60,619 bases of DNA, from assembly GCA_013393545.1 (NCBI GenBank), contig JABXHG010000178.1:1-60619 (forward strand), given 5' to 3'. The position numbers and the translations under genes were made by a program. The stretch is from Alteromonadaceae bacterium. GTDB taxonomy: Bacteria; Pseudomonadota; Gammaproteobacteria; Pseudomonadales; Oleiphilaceae. This document shows positions 25,380 through 34,068 of the stretch, in pieces (within the stretch, counting starts at the first letter, position 1; the number at the start of each line of letters is the position of its first letter). The notes beneath the pieces are model-generated. The model had not been told where the DNA came from, made no database searches, and was given only the letters and a program-made list of their open reading frames with translations.

Positions 25380-26665
25380 GTGGCGTGAACAACAACAGCC
25401 GGCTTGTGATTACCGGTGGCACCCTGTTTGATGGTGAGCAGGAAGTCGAAAACCCGGGCCTGCTGATTTGTGATGGCAAAGTGGCCGCTCTGGGGGCCGA
25501 GGCGCAATCGGCCGAGTGCGATCAGACTTTTGATGCCAGCGGCTGTGTGGTCTCTCCCGGTTTTATTGATTTGTCCTGCAATTTGCGGGACCCGGGCAAT
25601 GGCCAGAAAGGCAACATGGCCAGTGAAACCCGGGCGGCGGCACATGGTGGTTTTACCACCGTGTGCGCCTCGCCGGAAACCTCGCCCATTAATGACTCCG
25701 GTGCCGTCACTCACCTGATCCAGGAAAAGGCGGCCTCCAGCGGAGTGGTGAACGTGGTGTCGGTCGGCGCAGTGACCCGTGGCCTCAAAGGCGAGTTGTT
25801 GAGCGACATGGCTGGGCTCAAGGCTGCCGGCTGCCGTTTGTTCAGCAATGGTTCGCGCAGTGTGGGCAATGCCCGCATCCTGCGCCGTTGCATGGCCTAC
25901 GCCGAAACGTTTGGCCTGACCCTGATGTTCAGCCCGGAAAACCAGGCCCTGGCGGCCGACGGTTATGCTCACGACGGCCAGGTAACCACGCGACTGGGGC
26001 TGCTTGGCATTCCGGAAGTGGCTGAAACCGCGGCCGTGGCCGAGATGCTGCTGCTGGCCGAGGAAACCGGGGTGCGTCTGCACCTGAGCCAGTTGTCCTG
26101 CACCCGCAGTGTCGACATGCTGGCTGAGGCCCGTGAACGACACATGCCGGTAACCGCCGACGTGGCCATGCACCAGCTGGCTTTTACCGAAACCTCGTTG
26201 GCCAGCTTTGACAGCCGCTTTCACCTGCGCCCGCCATTGCGTTCAGAGCACGACCGGCAGGCCTTGCTGGCCGGTGTGGAGTCGGGCTTGATTGACGCGG
26301 TGGTCAGCCAGCATTTGCCCCACGATACCGCTGCCAAGCAGGCACCGTTACCGGCCACCGAACCGGGGCTCTCGAGTATTGAAAGTGTGTTGTCGCTGGG
26401 GCTGGAACTGGTGGAGCGTGGCGAGCTGTCCCGCCACCGCTTGCTGCAGGCCCTGACTCGCGGGCCCGGGGCGATTCTGCAAGAGTCGGCGTTGATCAAA
26501 GCCGGGGCGGAGGCGGATCTGTGTGTGTTTGACCCGGCGGCGCACTGGCATCCTTCTGCCGGCTCGCTGGTGTCACTGGGCAAGCATGCACCGGTGCTGG
26601 ACCGGTCATTGCCGGGTCGTGTGCGGCTGACGCTGGTGTCGGGTCGGGAAGCCTGGCGGGACTGA
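25376..26665 (+). CDS. Dihydroorotase-like PyrC' (probably non-catalytic)
   Basis: A 429-residue amidohydrolase-fold protein. The metal-binding His-x-His expected after PGFID is absent: the sequence reads [14 protein letters not shown]. The catalytic Asp of the late SDHAPH-like motif is replaced (SQHLPHD). It is therefore probably an inactive homologue, like PyrC' of Pseudomonas, which is needed to assemble active aspartate carbamoyltransferase. A true dihydroorotase should be encoded elsewhere. It overlaps pyrB by 4 bp and is followed by a terminator. Confidence 0.9.
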   Translation: MSGVNNNSRLVITGGTLFDGEQEVENPGLLICDGKVAALGAEAQSAECDQTFDASGCVVSPGFIDLSCNLRDPGNGQKGNMASETRAAAHGGFTTVCASPETSPINDSGAVTHLIQEKAASSGVVNVVSVGAVTRGLKGELLSDMAGLKAAGCRLFSNGSRSVGNARILRRCMAYAETFGLTLMFSPENQALAADGYAHDGQVTTRLGLLGIPEVAETAAVAEMLLLAEETGVRLHLSQLSCTRSVDMLAEARERHMPVTADVAMHQLAFTETSLASFDSRFHLRPPLRSEHDRQALLAGVESGLIDAVVSQHLPHDTAAKQAPLPATEPGLSSIESVLSLGLELVERGELSRHRLLQALTRGPGAILQESALIKAGAEADLCVFDPAAHWHPSAGSLVSLGKHAPVLDRSLPGRVRLTLVSGREAWRD

Positions 26666-26682
26666 CCCGCTAGACAGAGAAA

Positions 26683-26711
26683 AATGGCCCGCATCTGCGG
26701 GCCATTTTTTT
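26683..26711. terminator. Bidirectional rho-independent terminator between pyrC' and hup
   Basis: The stem AATGGCCCGCA / TGCGGGCCATT (26683-26693 with 26696-26706) has 11 perfect pairs and a 2-nt loop. It is followed on the plus strand by a T run to 26711 and preceded by A residues that give U's on the minus transcript. It sits between the convergent pyrC' and HU genes. Confidence 0.9.
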
Positions 26712-26982
26712 AGCTAATGGCGCTCTTCAGGCCCTTGCCGGCCTTGAAACCGACGGTTTTGCTGGCGGGAATCTGAATTTCCTGGCCGGTTTGCGGGTTG
26801 CGGCCGGTGCGGGCCTCCCGCTTGCGGATATTGAAGGTGCCAAAGCCGATCAGGGTAACGTCTTCACCGCGGGCAGCGGCTGCGGACACTTGATCGGTGA
26901 AAGCGTTGATCACTTCGCTGGCCTTGTCTTTGGTCAGGCCGGTCTGTTCGGCAATGGCCGAAGCCAGTTCGGGTTTGCGCAT
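26710..26982 (-). CDS. DNA-binding protein HU
   Basis: A 90-residue histone-like protein. The N-terminal helices (MRKPELASAIAEQTGLTKDK) and the DNA-binding arm region GFGTFNIRKREARTGRNP fit HU rather than IHF. It bends and compacts DNA as a dimer. The start is preceded by a strong AGGAGAG site. It is monocistronic, ending at the bidirectional terminator; a further terminator upstream isolates it from the T6SS kinase transcript. Confidence 0.95.
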   Translation of the reverse strand: MRKPELASAIAEQTGLTKDKASEVINAFTDQVSAAAARGEDVTLIGFGTFNIRKREARTGRNPQTGQEIQIPASKTVGFKAGKGLKSAIS

Positions 26983-27103
26983 GGAACTCTCCTTTGTGCG
27001 TCCTGTTTTTATCGTTCTTGATGCATCGGTTACTGGCCGTGGCGGCCAGCGAATTAACCAGACGGGACACTAGTTTTAGCGCCCGGGCGCCGGATATGCA
27101 AAC

Positions 27104-27141
27104 AAAAAAAGCGCCGTGCGTTGCCGCAGGGCGCTTTTTTG
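27104..27141. terminator. Rho-independent terminator after the T6SS kinase gene
   Basis: AAAAAAGCGCC and GGCGCTTTTTT form the stem (27105-27115 with 27130-27140) around a 14-nt loop. The A and T tracts allow function in either direction. It lies just downstream of the minus-strand kinase gene and upstream of hup, so it should end the PAAR-kinase transcript. Confidence 0.85.
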
Positions 27142-27164
27142 TTAACCGTGACCCGAATCTCAGC

Positions 27165-29051
27165 CTACCTCATAAGCACCGTTGCTCGTTTCAATAATGG
27201 TTGAGCTCTGCTGGTCATGTTTCTGGCGAGCAGCGTATCGGCCATCGAGAGATAAGACTCAGCCAAACGTTTTTCCGCTGAGGTAATTTCATCGAACTCG
27301 TCGGGGAGCTGTTTTTTCAATGCCTGGATGTCTTCGTAAACCTTGTCCAAGTCTTTGCTGGAGCTGGCATCTTCCATGCCTTGCGACCATTGAGTAAATT
27401 TGCGCGAGTAAAAAACCAGAGCCGCTTCTCTCGGAAACGGTGATGGAGTCTCTGTGTTGGCTGCTTCTTGGTAACGCGTGAGGGCAACGGCTGCTTCTTT
27501 GAGTTTCTCCAGTTCCGAACGCTGGGCTTCCGTTTCTGTAGTCTCGACGAAAAAACGGTTTCCGATAGTTAGTAGATGGGCCTGTTGCGAAGGATCGAAA
27601 GAATCCAAAGCGCCACGCACTCGTTTCATGTAGCCGGCGATGGCAGTGTCGGAGGGTCGGGATAGTTTGCCTCCAAGAAACTCAAGATTCCGAGCCAGTT
27701 TAAGGAGTGTTTTTGAGTCTTCAGTGTTTATGTAGTTGCCCTGATTCAGCGTGGAATGAATTTCTTCGTTTATCGCATTCTGTAGAGCAATCTGGCGATC
27801 TTCAATTTGGGCCTTTATACGATGCAATTCTGCATCTCTCGGGAAAAGTGTCAGGGCGTTTTGGGTGATGTTCAGGGCTTTCGGGACATTCGGCAAACCG
27901 TTGTCGACATCTGGTTTCAGAGCCACATCAATCTGATCGAGATAATGGCTGACGAGCGACTCTTGGCGTAATTTAAGCAAGCCCGCCCGTTCGATTGCAG
28001 GCTGTTGCTGAATCTCTTCCAGTAGTTGGGCTGGAGGAGTGTCTTTCATTGCGACAATTTGTGCTTGTTTTTGCGATATCTTTTCAATCGATTCTCTGGC
28101 TTGTCTTGTTTCCGCAAGGCTGTTCTGCCATGCCATTGCCGAAGCGGAAAGTGCGCCGATTGTCAGCGTAAGCTGGGCAGCTGTTGCCCAGGGTAAAGGC
28201 TTTATTGCCTTTTCAAGTCTGCTGATAGTGAGCGCGTTCTGATTGCCCAATAGCTGTTGTTTCAGGTCTATCCAGACTTTTACCGGCATGTTGCCCGGCT
28301 TTGACAGGCGGGTTGATCGCCGCTCCTCCCTCGAAAGGGATTGACGATTGAACGGATGTTGAGAGCTCAGTAACTCATAGCAGATACAAGCGAGGGCAAA
28401 AATATCCGCTTTGCTGGTGGGCTCTTTGTCTTCCGCCAGCTCTGGAAGTGAATAGGCAGGAGTGTAGCCGTATACCGAAGTCTCATCTCGTGCAGGGGTG
28501 AGATAATCTTCCTCAAGAGGATCGTTGAGAACTCTGGATACGCCGAAATCCAGCAGTTTGATCTGCCCGGTACGGGTAAAGAAAATATTGGATGGCTTCA
28601 GGTCTGCGTGAACGACACTGTGTTTGTGTGCGTACCTAAGAGCTGCAAGTATCTGATCGACAATCTCGCGAACCCCCTTCCATTTCAGTCCGTTTGGACG
28701 GGAGCGCTGAATCATCTTGCTCAGCGGCTCGCCTTCCAGAAGTTCCATCACCATAAAGCAGGTGTCGCCATCCTGTTGAAGATCCAGTACCCGAATGATG
28801 TTCGGATGGCTCAATCTTCGTGTCTTTGCAACTTCTCGGGCCAGAACGCTCAGCGTTCCTTCCTGGTGAAGCATGTCCGGTTTGAGAATCTTTATGGCGA
28901 CCTGGCAATCGGCAGCGCCTGCGGATTCAAGTTGGATATCCACTGCGCGGTAGACATCGCTCATGCCCCCAGAGGCAATCAGTGCTTCAATCCGGTAACG
29001 CTGGTTGAGTGTCTCGCCAATCCATCTGTGCTTGGTCGTCTTTGCAGGCAT
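27165..29051 (-). CDS. T6SS Ser/Thr protein kinase (PpkA-like)
   Basis: A 628-residue eukaryote-like kinase anchored in the membrane. The Gly-rich loop is SGGMSDVYR (28-35), the ATP-binding Lys is Lys54 in VAIKIL, the catalytic loop is HADLKPSN with Asp150, and DFG is at 168-170. The usual HRD is HAD, a non-RD kinase. A transmembrane helix lies at about 287-308. The C-terminal 320 residues are helical, possibly periplasmic, and lack the VWA domain of P. aeruginosa PpkA. With the FHA protein, PppA and TagF encoded across the divergent gap, it likely controls T6SS assembly by threonine phosphorylation. Confidence 0.85.
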   Translation of the reverse strand: MPAKTTKHRWIGETLNQRYRIEALIASGGMSDVYRAVDIQLESAGAADCQVAIKILKPDMLHQEGTLSVLAREVAKTRRLSHPNIIRVLDLQQDGDTCFMVMELLEGEPLSKMIQRSRPNGLKWKGVREIVDQILAALRYAHKHSVVHADLKPSNIFFTRTGQIKLLDFGVSRVLNDPLEEDYLTPARDETSVYGYTPAYSLPELAEDKEPTSKADIFALACICYELLSSQHPFNRQSLSREERRSTRLSKPGNMPVKVWIDLKQQLLGNQNALTISRLEKAIKPLPWATAAQLTLTIGALSASAMAWQNSLAETRQARESIEKISQKQAQIVAMKDTPPAQLLEEIQQQPAIERAGLLKLRQESLVSHYLDQIDVALKPDVDNGLPNVPKALNITQNALTLFPRDAELHRIKAQIEDRQIALQNAINEEIHSTLNQGNYINTEDSKTLLKLARNLEFLGGKLSRPSDTAIAGYMKRVRGALDSFDPSQQAHLLTIGNRFFVETTETEAQRSELEKLKEAAVALTRYQEAANTETPSPFPREAALVFYSRKFTQWSQGMEDASSSKDLDKVYEDIQALKKQLPDEFDEITSAEKRLAESYLSMADTLLARNMTSRAQPLLKRATVLMR

Positions 29052-29053
29052 GA

Positions 29054-29344
29054 TCAGCCCCCGACCAATACGGTGGGATTACCCACAACGATCTGACCGC
29101 CGTGCTGCGTCGGATCACCGAGCCGGGCGATAGGCAACCCGTTGGCGAAAACGGTGGCAGAGCCTTTGATAATTATGTCGGGAGGGCCAACACAAACCAG
29201 TTTATCGGTCATTCTTGCGACAGGTTGTCCGCCTGCAAAAACGTTGGGAGATGCGGCCAGTGTAGGGCCTCCAACGTGCGGCACAGGACCATTGAAAGCG
29301 GGGCAGCTATGAAAGGCCCCGAGAAAAGCGATTGGCTTACTCAT
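29054..29344 (-). CDS. PAAR-repeat protein, T6SS spike tip
   Basis: A 96-residue protein with the repeated PAAR pattern, e.g. PVARMTDKLVC and PIARLGDPTQHGGQIV, spanning the whole chain with no extra effector domain. PAAR proteins sharpen the VgrG trimer and can bind effectors. It is transcribed leftward, 2 bp upstream of the kinase, far from vgrG (about 22 kb away). Confidence 0.9.
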   Translation of the reverse strand: MSKPIAFLGAFHSCPAFNGPVPHVGGPTLAASPNVFAGGQPVARMTDKLVCVGPPDIIIKGSATVFANGLPIARLGDPTQHGGQIVVGNPTVLVGG

Positions 29345-29474
29345 GTTCTATGCGTCCCTGATAAATTGGATATCCGTATCTGTGATCGGTCAAGATGTTC
29401 TGCCATCCAAATCGTCAGGTCAACCCAATAATGTGGCGTGAGTCTTAATTATTGACAATGTCGTTTGACAAAAA

Positions 29475-29503
29475 TTGACAGTCTCTGAGGGCTTGAATAA
29501 TAT
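29475..29503 (+). promoter_or_regulatory. Near-consensus sigma-70 promoter of the T6SS operon
   Basis: TTGACA (29475-29480), a 17-bp spacer and TAATAT (29498-29503) give a -35/-10 pair differing from consensus at one base. It points toward tagH, about 140 bp downstream. Two further TTGACA copies lie at 29452-29457 and 29465-29470. The whole divergent gap (29345-29643) has no gene; I see no clear promoter for the leftward PAAR gene. Confidence 0.75.
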
Positions 29504-29643
29504 CTCGAACCTATATCGTCAGATAGCTGAATTTTAAGCAGCTCTGCTGTCATCTCAGCTTTGACACACCTAATCCAAGGAACAGGAAAGTGGAATCGGG
29601 TTTTCTATGGCCCGGTTTCTAGCTCGCAGGGAATAGCAAGCCG

Positions 29644-30882
29644 ATGCTGCTAGAACTCAATATCATCAGTTATCAGAGGCTTTCGCCAAGCGTTACGAGC
29701 CGAAAGCTGGTCGAACCCGGTCAGGCGATAGTGGTTGGCCGATCAACGGAATGCGACTGGCACCTGCCCGACCCTTCTCGTGTGCTGTCTTCCAGGCATG
29801 CTGAATTCCGGTTAGACGATAGTCGTTTCGTGGTAGCCGACACTTCAACCAACGGGCTTTTTGTAAACAACAGCCAGACTCCCGTAGGGAGTGGCAATAT
29901 AGCTGTGCTTTCAAATGGAGATGTAATCCGTTTAGGCGATTTTGAGTTGTCGGTGGGTATTCGTTCGAGTGCAGAGCAGGTTGCAGGGCCTGTATCTGAT
30001 CGATTGCATGACCTACCGGAAGCCAGTCCGGTATCGGCCGACCGGGGTGTAGAAAACGAACAGGAGCAACCTGCTGAGGGAGTTGTTCCGTCATCATCTG
30101 GAATGGTTCTCGGCAATGACCTTCGCGACTTTCTCGGTGCGGGCCTTGATGAACGGGTGATGGAAGACAGTCACGTCGAACTCCAGGGACCTGAGATCCC
30201 TGGAGAATGGAACTGGGGGGAAGCTAAGCCTGCTCATGAGCGCCCGGAATCCCACAGTTCTGTCCTTGGTGTCGATGCGACCTCCCCCGAACTGGCCGTT
30301 GATAAACATCTCGATACCGAGGTGCTGTCAGCGATTTTCGAGGGTCTTGGTCTTGGCGCTGAGCGGGTAAAAGATACCGGTCCGGAATTTGGTCGTCAGC
30401 TTGGTGCGCTTACTCGGGTACTTCTTGATCGTTTGCTGGACATGATCCATGTGCGGGCGCGCCAAAAGCAGCAGCTCAGAGTGGCGCAAACGCTGTTTCA
30501 GCGTACAGATAATAATCCACTGAAATTTTCAGCGACTCCTCAAGATGCGATAGACAGTCTTTTGCTGCGGCCGCATGAAGCGAATCTGGGGCCGATTGAT
30601 TCGGTTAACAGGGCTTTTGATGATCTGTTTTCTCATGAGCAAGCGTTGCTCAAAGGCGTGGAGGCAGTGGTTCAGGATATTCTGTCTGATCCGACGGCAG
30701 GTCAGGATTCAAACGGACTGAAAGGTGTTTTTGGTCGCCGTAAAACGGTTGAAATAATGCAGAGGCATCGTTCCTGGCAGAAAGACCAGTATGGCAGCAA
30801 CGACAGAATGCTGAGAAGCGATGTGTTTATCGAAGCCTACGAAGAGGCAGCCGAGGGAAGCAAGGAATCTGCGGGAGCATGA
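29644..30882 (+). CDS. tagH: T6SS FHA-domain protein TagH
   Basis: A 412-residue cytoplasmic protein. The FHA domain (about residues 20-105) shows VVGRSTECDWHLPD, VLSSRHAEF and TSTNGLFVNN, the phosphothreonine-binding loops. The C-terminal half has the TagH/ImpI domain (LLLRPHEANLGPID near residue 310). FHA proteins of this class are phosphorylated by PpkA to promote T6SS assembly. It is the first gene after the strong promoter and ends 4 bp before tssJ. Confidence 0.88.
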   Translation: MLLELNIISYQRLSPSVTSRKLVEPGQAIVVGRSTECDWHLPDPSRVLSSRHAEFRLDDSRFVVADTSTNGLFVNNSQTPVGSGNIAVLSNGDVIRLGDFELSVGIRSSAEQVAGPVSDRLHDLPEASPVSADRGVENEQEQPAEGVVPSSSGMVLGNDLRDFLGAGLDERVMEDSHVELQGPEIPGEWNWGEAKPAHERPESHSSVLGVDATSPELAVDKHLDTEVLSAIFEGLGLGAERVKDTGPEFGRQLGALTRVLLDRLLDMIHVRARQKQQLRVAQTLFQRTDNNPLKFSATPQDAIDSLLLRPHEANLGPIDSVNRAFDDLFSHEQALLKGVEAVVQDILSDPTAGQDSNGLKGVFGRRKTVEIMQRHRSWQKDQYGSNDRMLRSDVFIEAYEEAAEGSKESAGA

Positions 30883-30886
30883 TCAG

Positions 30887-31342
30887 ATGATTCGAGGAGT
30901 AGTGGCGCTATCGTTAATCCTGGTGTTGGGGGGGTGTGTCGTGGCCAACGCAATCGTTGAGCCCTATACCGATCTTCACTTCCAGGCTTATGGCAACATT
31001 AACCCGGATGATAGTGGCCGCTCTTCTCCTCTGGTGGTCCGGGTATATGAATTGAATTCTGCGGCTGCATTCAGGGATGCAGGTTTTTTCGAGCTCTATG
31101 ACAATGCTCCAGACGTTCTTGGTGAAACGCTTCTGGGCACCACCGAGTTGATTGTTCGTCCCGGGCGTGGGCGCAACCAGATGATGCGTTTGCACCGGAA
31201 TACCACCCACATCGGTGTCATAGGTGCCTTCAGGGATATCGATAATGCCGACTGGAAGCTGACTCTAGTCGCTGATCCCCGAAACTACAAAAGCCCTAAT
31301 ATCCTTATCGATAGCCTCTCCATTTCATGGGACAAGGGCTGA
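30887..31342 (+). CDS. tssJ: T6SS outer-membrane lipoprotein TssJ
   Basis: A 151-residue lipoprotein. The signal peptide ends in the lipobox LGGC (Cys near residue 17). The mature part has the TssJ pattern LVVRVYELNSAAAFRDAGFFELY and ends with the conserved strand region. It anchors the TssL-TssM membrane complex at the outer membrane. I chose the ATG at 30887 because it places the lipobox correctly; an upstream in-frame start would add 22 charged residues. Confidence 0.92.
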   Translation: MIRGVVALSLILVLGGCVVANAIVEPYTDLHFQAYGNINPDDSGRSSPLVVRVYELNSAAAFRDAGFFELYDNAPDVLGETLLGTTELIVRPGRGRNQMMRLHRNTTHIGVIGAFRDIDNADWKLTLVADPRNYKSPNILIDSLSISWDKG

Positions 31343-31395
31343 TTAGGGCAGCGAAGATGGTGCCTCTCAGTTTATAAAAAGGAACGTAGTACATC

Positions 31396-32718
31396 ATGGA
31401 TCGAATAGCCAAAGTCGCCTGGTCGGAGGGTATGCTGCTTCGCCCTCAGCATTTCCAGCAACAAGACCGGTTTTTGTATCAGGTTGCCCGTAACCGTCAT
31501 ACCCGAACAGCAATACATGGTTATGGTATCTCACATGTGGATTTGGACACACAGGCTCTGGGGTTGGGACAAGTGTCTCTGGTCAAGGTGTCAGGGATTT
31601 TCCCGGATGGCATGCCTTTCAGCTTTGATCAGACTGAAGAACTTGTGCTTGAAATACCCAAGGATGCCCGGGACGAGCTGGTGTACCTTGTCCTGCCGAT
31701 GGAAAAGCTTGCTGGTACCAATGTTGCGGCCGACTCTGGAACTCAGGGTGCAAGATATCGCTTTGAAGAAGTAAGTCTGCTGGACGATTCGGCAGAGGAC
31801 GGTGAAGAAGAGCAGCTTGGACTCGCCAACCTTAATCCGCGTCTCAAGCTGGGGCGTGATGACCTGGCTGGATTCGTCTATCTGGCAGTGGCCAGAATTG
31901 TTGAAGTCGTCAATGAAAAAGAGGTCAAACTCGACCGTGGCTTCATACCCCCGACGCTTGATATAGACGCCATTGCCCCGCTTGCCTCATTCCTGCGTGA
32001 AATACTGGGAATGGTCAAGCAACGCGCAAAGGCATTGGCCGTGCGGATGCAGAAAGGCGCAGAGCAGTCTTCAACGTTGTTTGATGTGCTAATGCTGCAA
32101 ACACTAAATCGCTGGCAGCCAATGCTTGAGCACCTGAAAGCTTCTCCACAGGTTCATCCCGAACGTTTTTACGAGCTGGCGGTTACGTTGACCGGAGAGT
32201 TGGCGCTATTCACCCGCGCCGACAAAATGGTTCCTGACCTGCCCAACTACCGTCATGAGCAGCTCACTGAAACCTTTGGTGATCTGGCTGCTTTGTTGAG
32301 CCAGTCTTTGAGCACGGTACTGGAGCAGACAGCCATCGCTCTTAAACTGGAAAATGCCCAGTACGGTATTCGTGTGGCGCCACTGCCTGACAGCAGTCTT
32401 CTGGAGTCGTCCCAGTTTGTGCTGGCGGTCAAGGCAGACCTGCCAACCGAGGACATTCGTCGTCGCTTGCCGGCCCAGATCAAGCTTGGTGCGGTGGAAC
32501 ACATCCGGGATTTGGTCAACAACCATTTGCCAGGCATTCCGGTAAGTGCCCTACCTGTGGCGCCGAGGCAGATTCCCTACCACGCCGGTTATCACTATTT
32601 CCTGCTGGATGGAACAAGCGAGCGTTGGCAGCACCTCCGGCAAAGTGGCGGGCTGGCTATTCACGTATCCGGTAACTATCCGGGTCTGGAACTCGAGCTA
32701 TGGTCGGTTCGGCAATAG
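31396..32718 (+). CDS. tssK: T6SS baseplate protein TssK
   Basis: A 440-residue protein with the family start KVAWSEGMLLRPQHFQQQDR and the C-terminal HYFLLDGTSERWQHLRQSGG. TssK forms the trimeric baseplate adaptor that docks the baseplate to the TssJLM membrane complex. Length is normal. It lies between tssJ and tssL in the usual order. Confidence 0.95.
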   Translation: MDRIAKVAWSEGMLLRPQHFQQQDRFLYQVARNRHTRTAIHGYGISHVDLDTQALGLGQVSLVKVSGIFPDGMPFSFDQTEELVLEIPKDARDELVYLVLPMEKLAGTNVAADSGTQGARYRFEEVSLLDDSAEDGEEEQLGLANLNPRLKLGRDDLAGFVYLAVARIVEVVNEKEVKLDRGFIPPTLDIDAIAPLASFLREILGMVKQRAKALAVRMQKGAEQSSTLFDVLMLQTLNRWQPMLEHLKASPQVHPERFYELAVTLTGELALFTRADKMVPDLPNYRHEQLTETFGDLAALLSQSLSTVLEQTAIALKLENAQYGIRVAPLPDSSLLESSQFVLAVKADLPTEDIRRRLPAQIKLGAVEHIRDLVNNHLPGIPVSALPVAPRQIPYHAGYHYFLLDGTSERWQHLRQSGGLAIHVSGNYPGLELELWSVRQ

Positions 32719-32747
32719 CCGGCCCGTCATACTGCAGGGATTGCGCC

Positions 32748-34037
32748 ATGAACGATAGCACTATTCTCAAACCCCGCCCCGGAGCGCGCCAGTCTGCTGG
32801 CCCGGTTCCCGCTGCATCCCCCCGGCCTGCGGATCAGACCGTTGTGTCCTCGACACCACTGGCTGCACCTGGATACAGCCGTTTCAAATTGCCGGAAACG
32901 CGTCTTGGGCCGGTGTGCGATAACGCATCGAAATTGCTTTCTCTTGCGGTGCGTTTGCCCGATGCCGAGCAGGTGGAAGATGTGGCGGAGCTGCGACGGC
33001 AATGTGTAGAGCTTGTTCGTGAGTACCAGGCCAACCTGAAAGCCTCCGGGCAGACATCCGAGACTGTTGAAACGGCGTCTTACTGTGTCTGCGCGTTGAT
33101 TGATGAGATTGTGCTCAACAGTAACTGGGGTGAGAGCGGCTACTGGGCGGCGCATTCGTTGTTGTCTGAGTTTCACTCTCAGACCTGGTCTGGCGCCTAC
33201 TTTTTTGATCTGGTGGCGACGGCCCGGCGCACTGCGCATACCGATGTACTGATGCTTCAGTATCTCTGTCTGTCGCTCGGGTTCAAAGGGAAGTACCGGG
33301 TAGAAGCTCGAGGCCAGGAAGATCTCGAAACTTTACGGGATTGCCTCTATCACGAAATCAGTAGTGCGCGCGGTGTACTGGGCACACCTTTCGAAAAGAG
33401 CTGGGAACAGAAAATACTGTCTGGTCCAGGAGTTGCCAGGGGCGTCCCGGTCTGGGTAGGCGCGGCGGTTGCGGCCATGGTGCTGATGATTTTCTATATG
33501 GGCTTCTCTCATCGGCTGGGCGCCAACGCGGAACCGGTACTCCGTGCCATGTCTGCGTTGGCGATGCCAGAAATTCAGAAGGCTTCGGGCACGGTAGACC
33601 CGGGCCAGGCCAATTACCTTCGGCGTGTGCTTCAAACCGAAATCGACAAAGGCCTGGTGGCGCTGGACACCACCGACGATGGCGGGGTCACACTGAGCAT
33701 CGGAAATGAATCCCTGTTCGGCTCCGGCGCGGCGATTCTTCGGGAAGATGTTCGCCCATTAATGAATAAGATTGCTCGCGCACTGGAGTCGACCACAGGC
33801 GCCATTATGGTAGTTGGTCATACCGACAGCCAGCCGATAGCCACCAGCCAATACCCTTCCAACTGGCACCTGTCACTGGCCCGAGCGACGTCGGTATCGG
33901 ATGAGCTCGCGGGCTCGGCTGCCTTGAAAGGCCGCCTGTGGCCGGAGGGCCGGGGCGATACCGAGCCAAGATTCGACAATTCATCTGCTGAGAATCGGGC
34001 CCGGAACAGGCGGGTCGAAATCAGTCTGATTCCCTGA
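32748..34037 (+). CDS. tssL: T6SS inner-membrane protein TssL with OmpA-like domain
   Basis: A 429-residue protein. The cytoplasmic DotU/IcmH domain (about 50-220, with ALIDEIVLNSNWGESGYW) is followed by one transmembrane helix (about 228-250) and a periplasmic OmpA/MotB-type peptidoglycan-binding domain (VVGHTDSQPI, ENRARNRRVEI). This extended form anchors the membrane complex to the cell wall. I chose the ATG at 32748; an upstream ATG would overlap tssK. Confidence 0.94.
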   Translation: MNDSTILKPRPGARQSAGPVPAASPRPADQTVVSSTPLAAPGYSRFKLPETRLGPVCDNASKLLSLAVRLPDAEQVEDVAELRRQCVELVREYQANLKASGQTSETVETASYCVCALIDEIVLNSNWGESGYWAAHSLLSEFHSQTWSGAYFFDLVATARRTAHTDVLMLQYLCLSLGFKGKYRVEARGQEDLETLRDCLYHEISSARGVLGTPFEKSWEQKILSGPGVARGVPVWVGAAVAAMVLMIFYMGFSHRLGANAEPVLRAMSALAMPEIQKASGTVDPGQANYLRRVLQTEIDKGLVALDTTDDGGVTLSIGNESLFGSGAAILREDVRPLMNKIARALESTTGAIMVVGHTDSQPIATSQYPSNWHLSLARATSVSDELAGSAALKGRLWPEGRGDTEPRFDNSSAENRARNRRVEISLIP

Positions 34038-34068
34038 AAACGGACTTACGAGTAGTTGAGGTAAACAC

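Noticed and set aside
24407..26224. Minus-strand frame of 605 codons opposite pyrB and pyrC'
   Set aside because: Shadow frame across two clear genes on the other strand.
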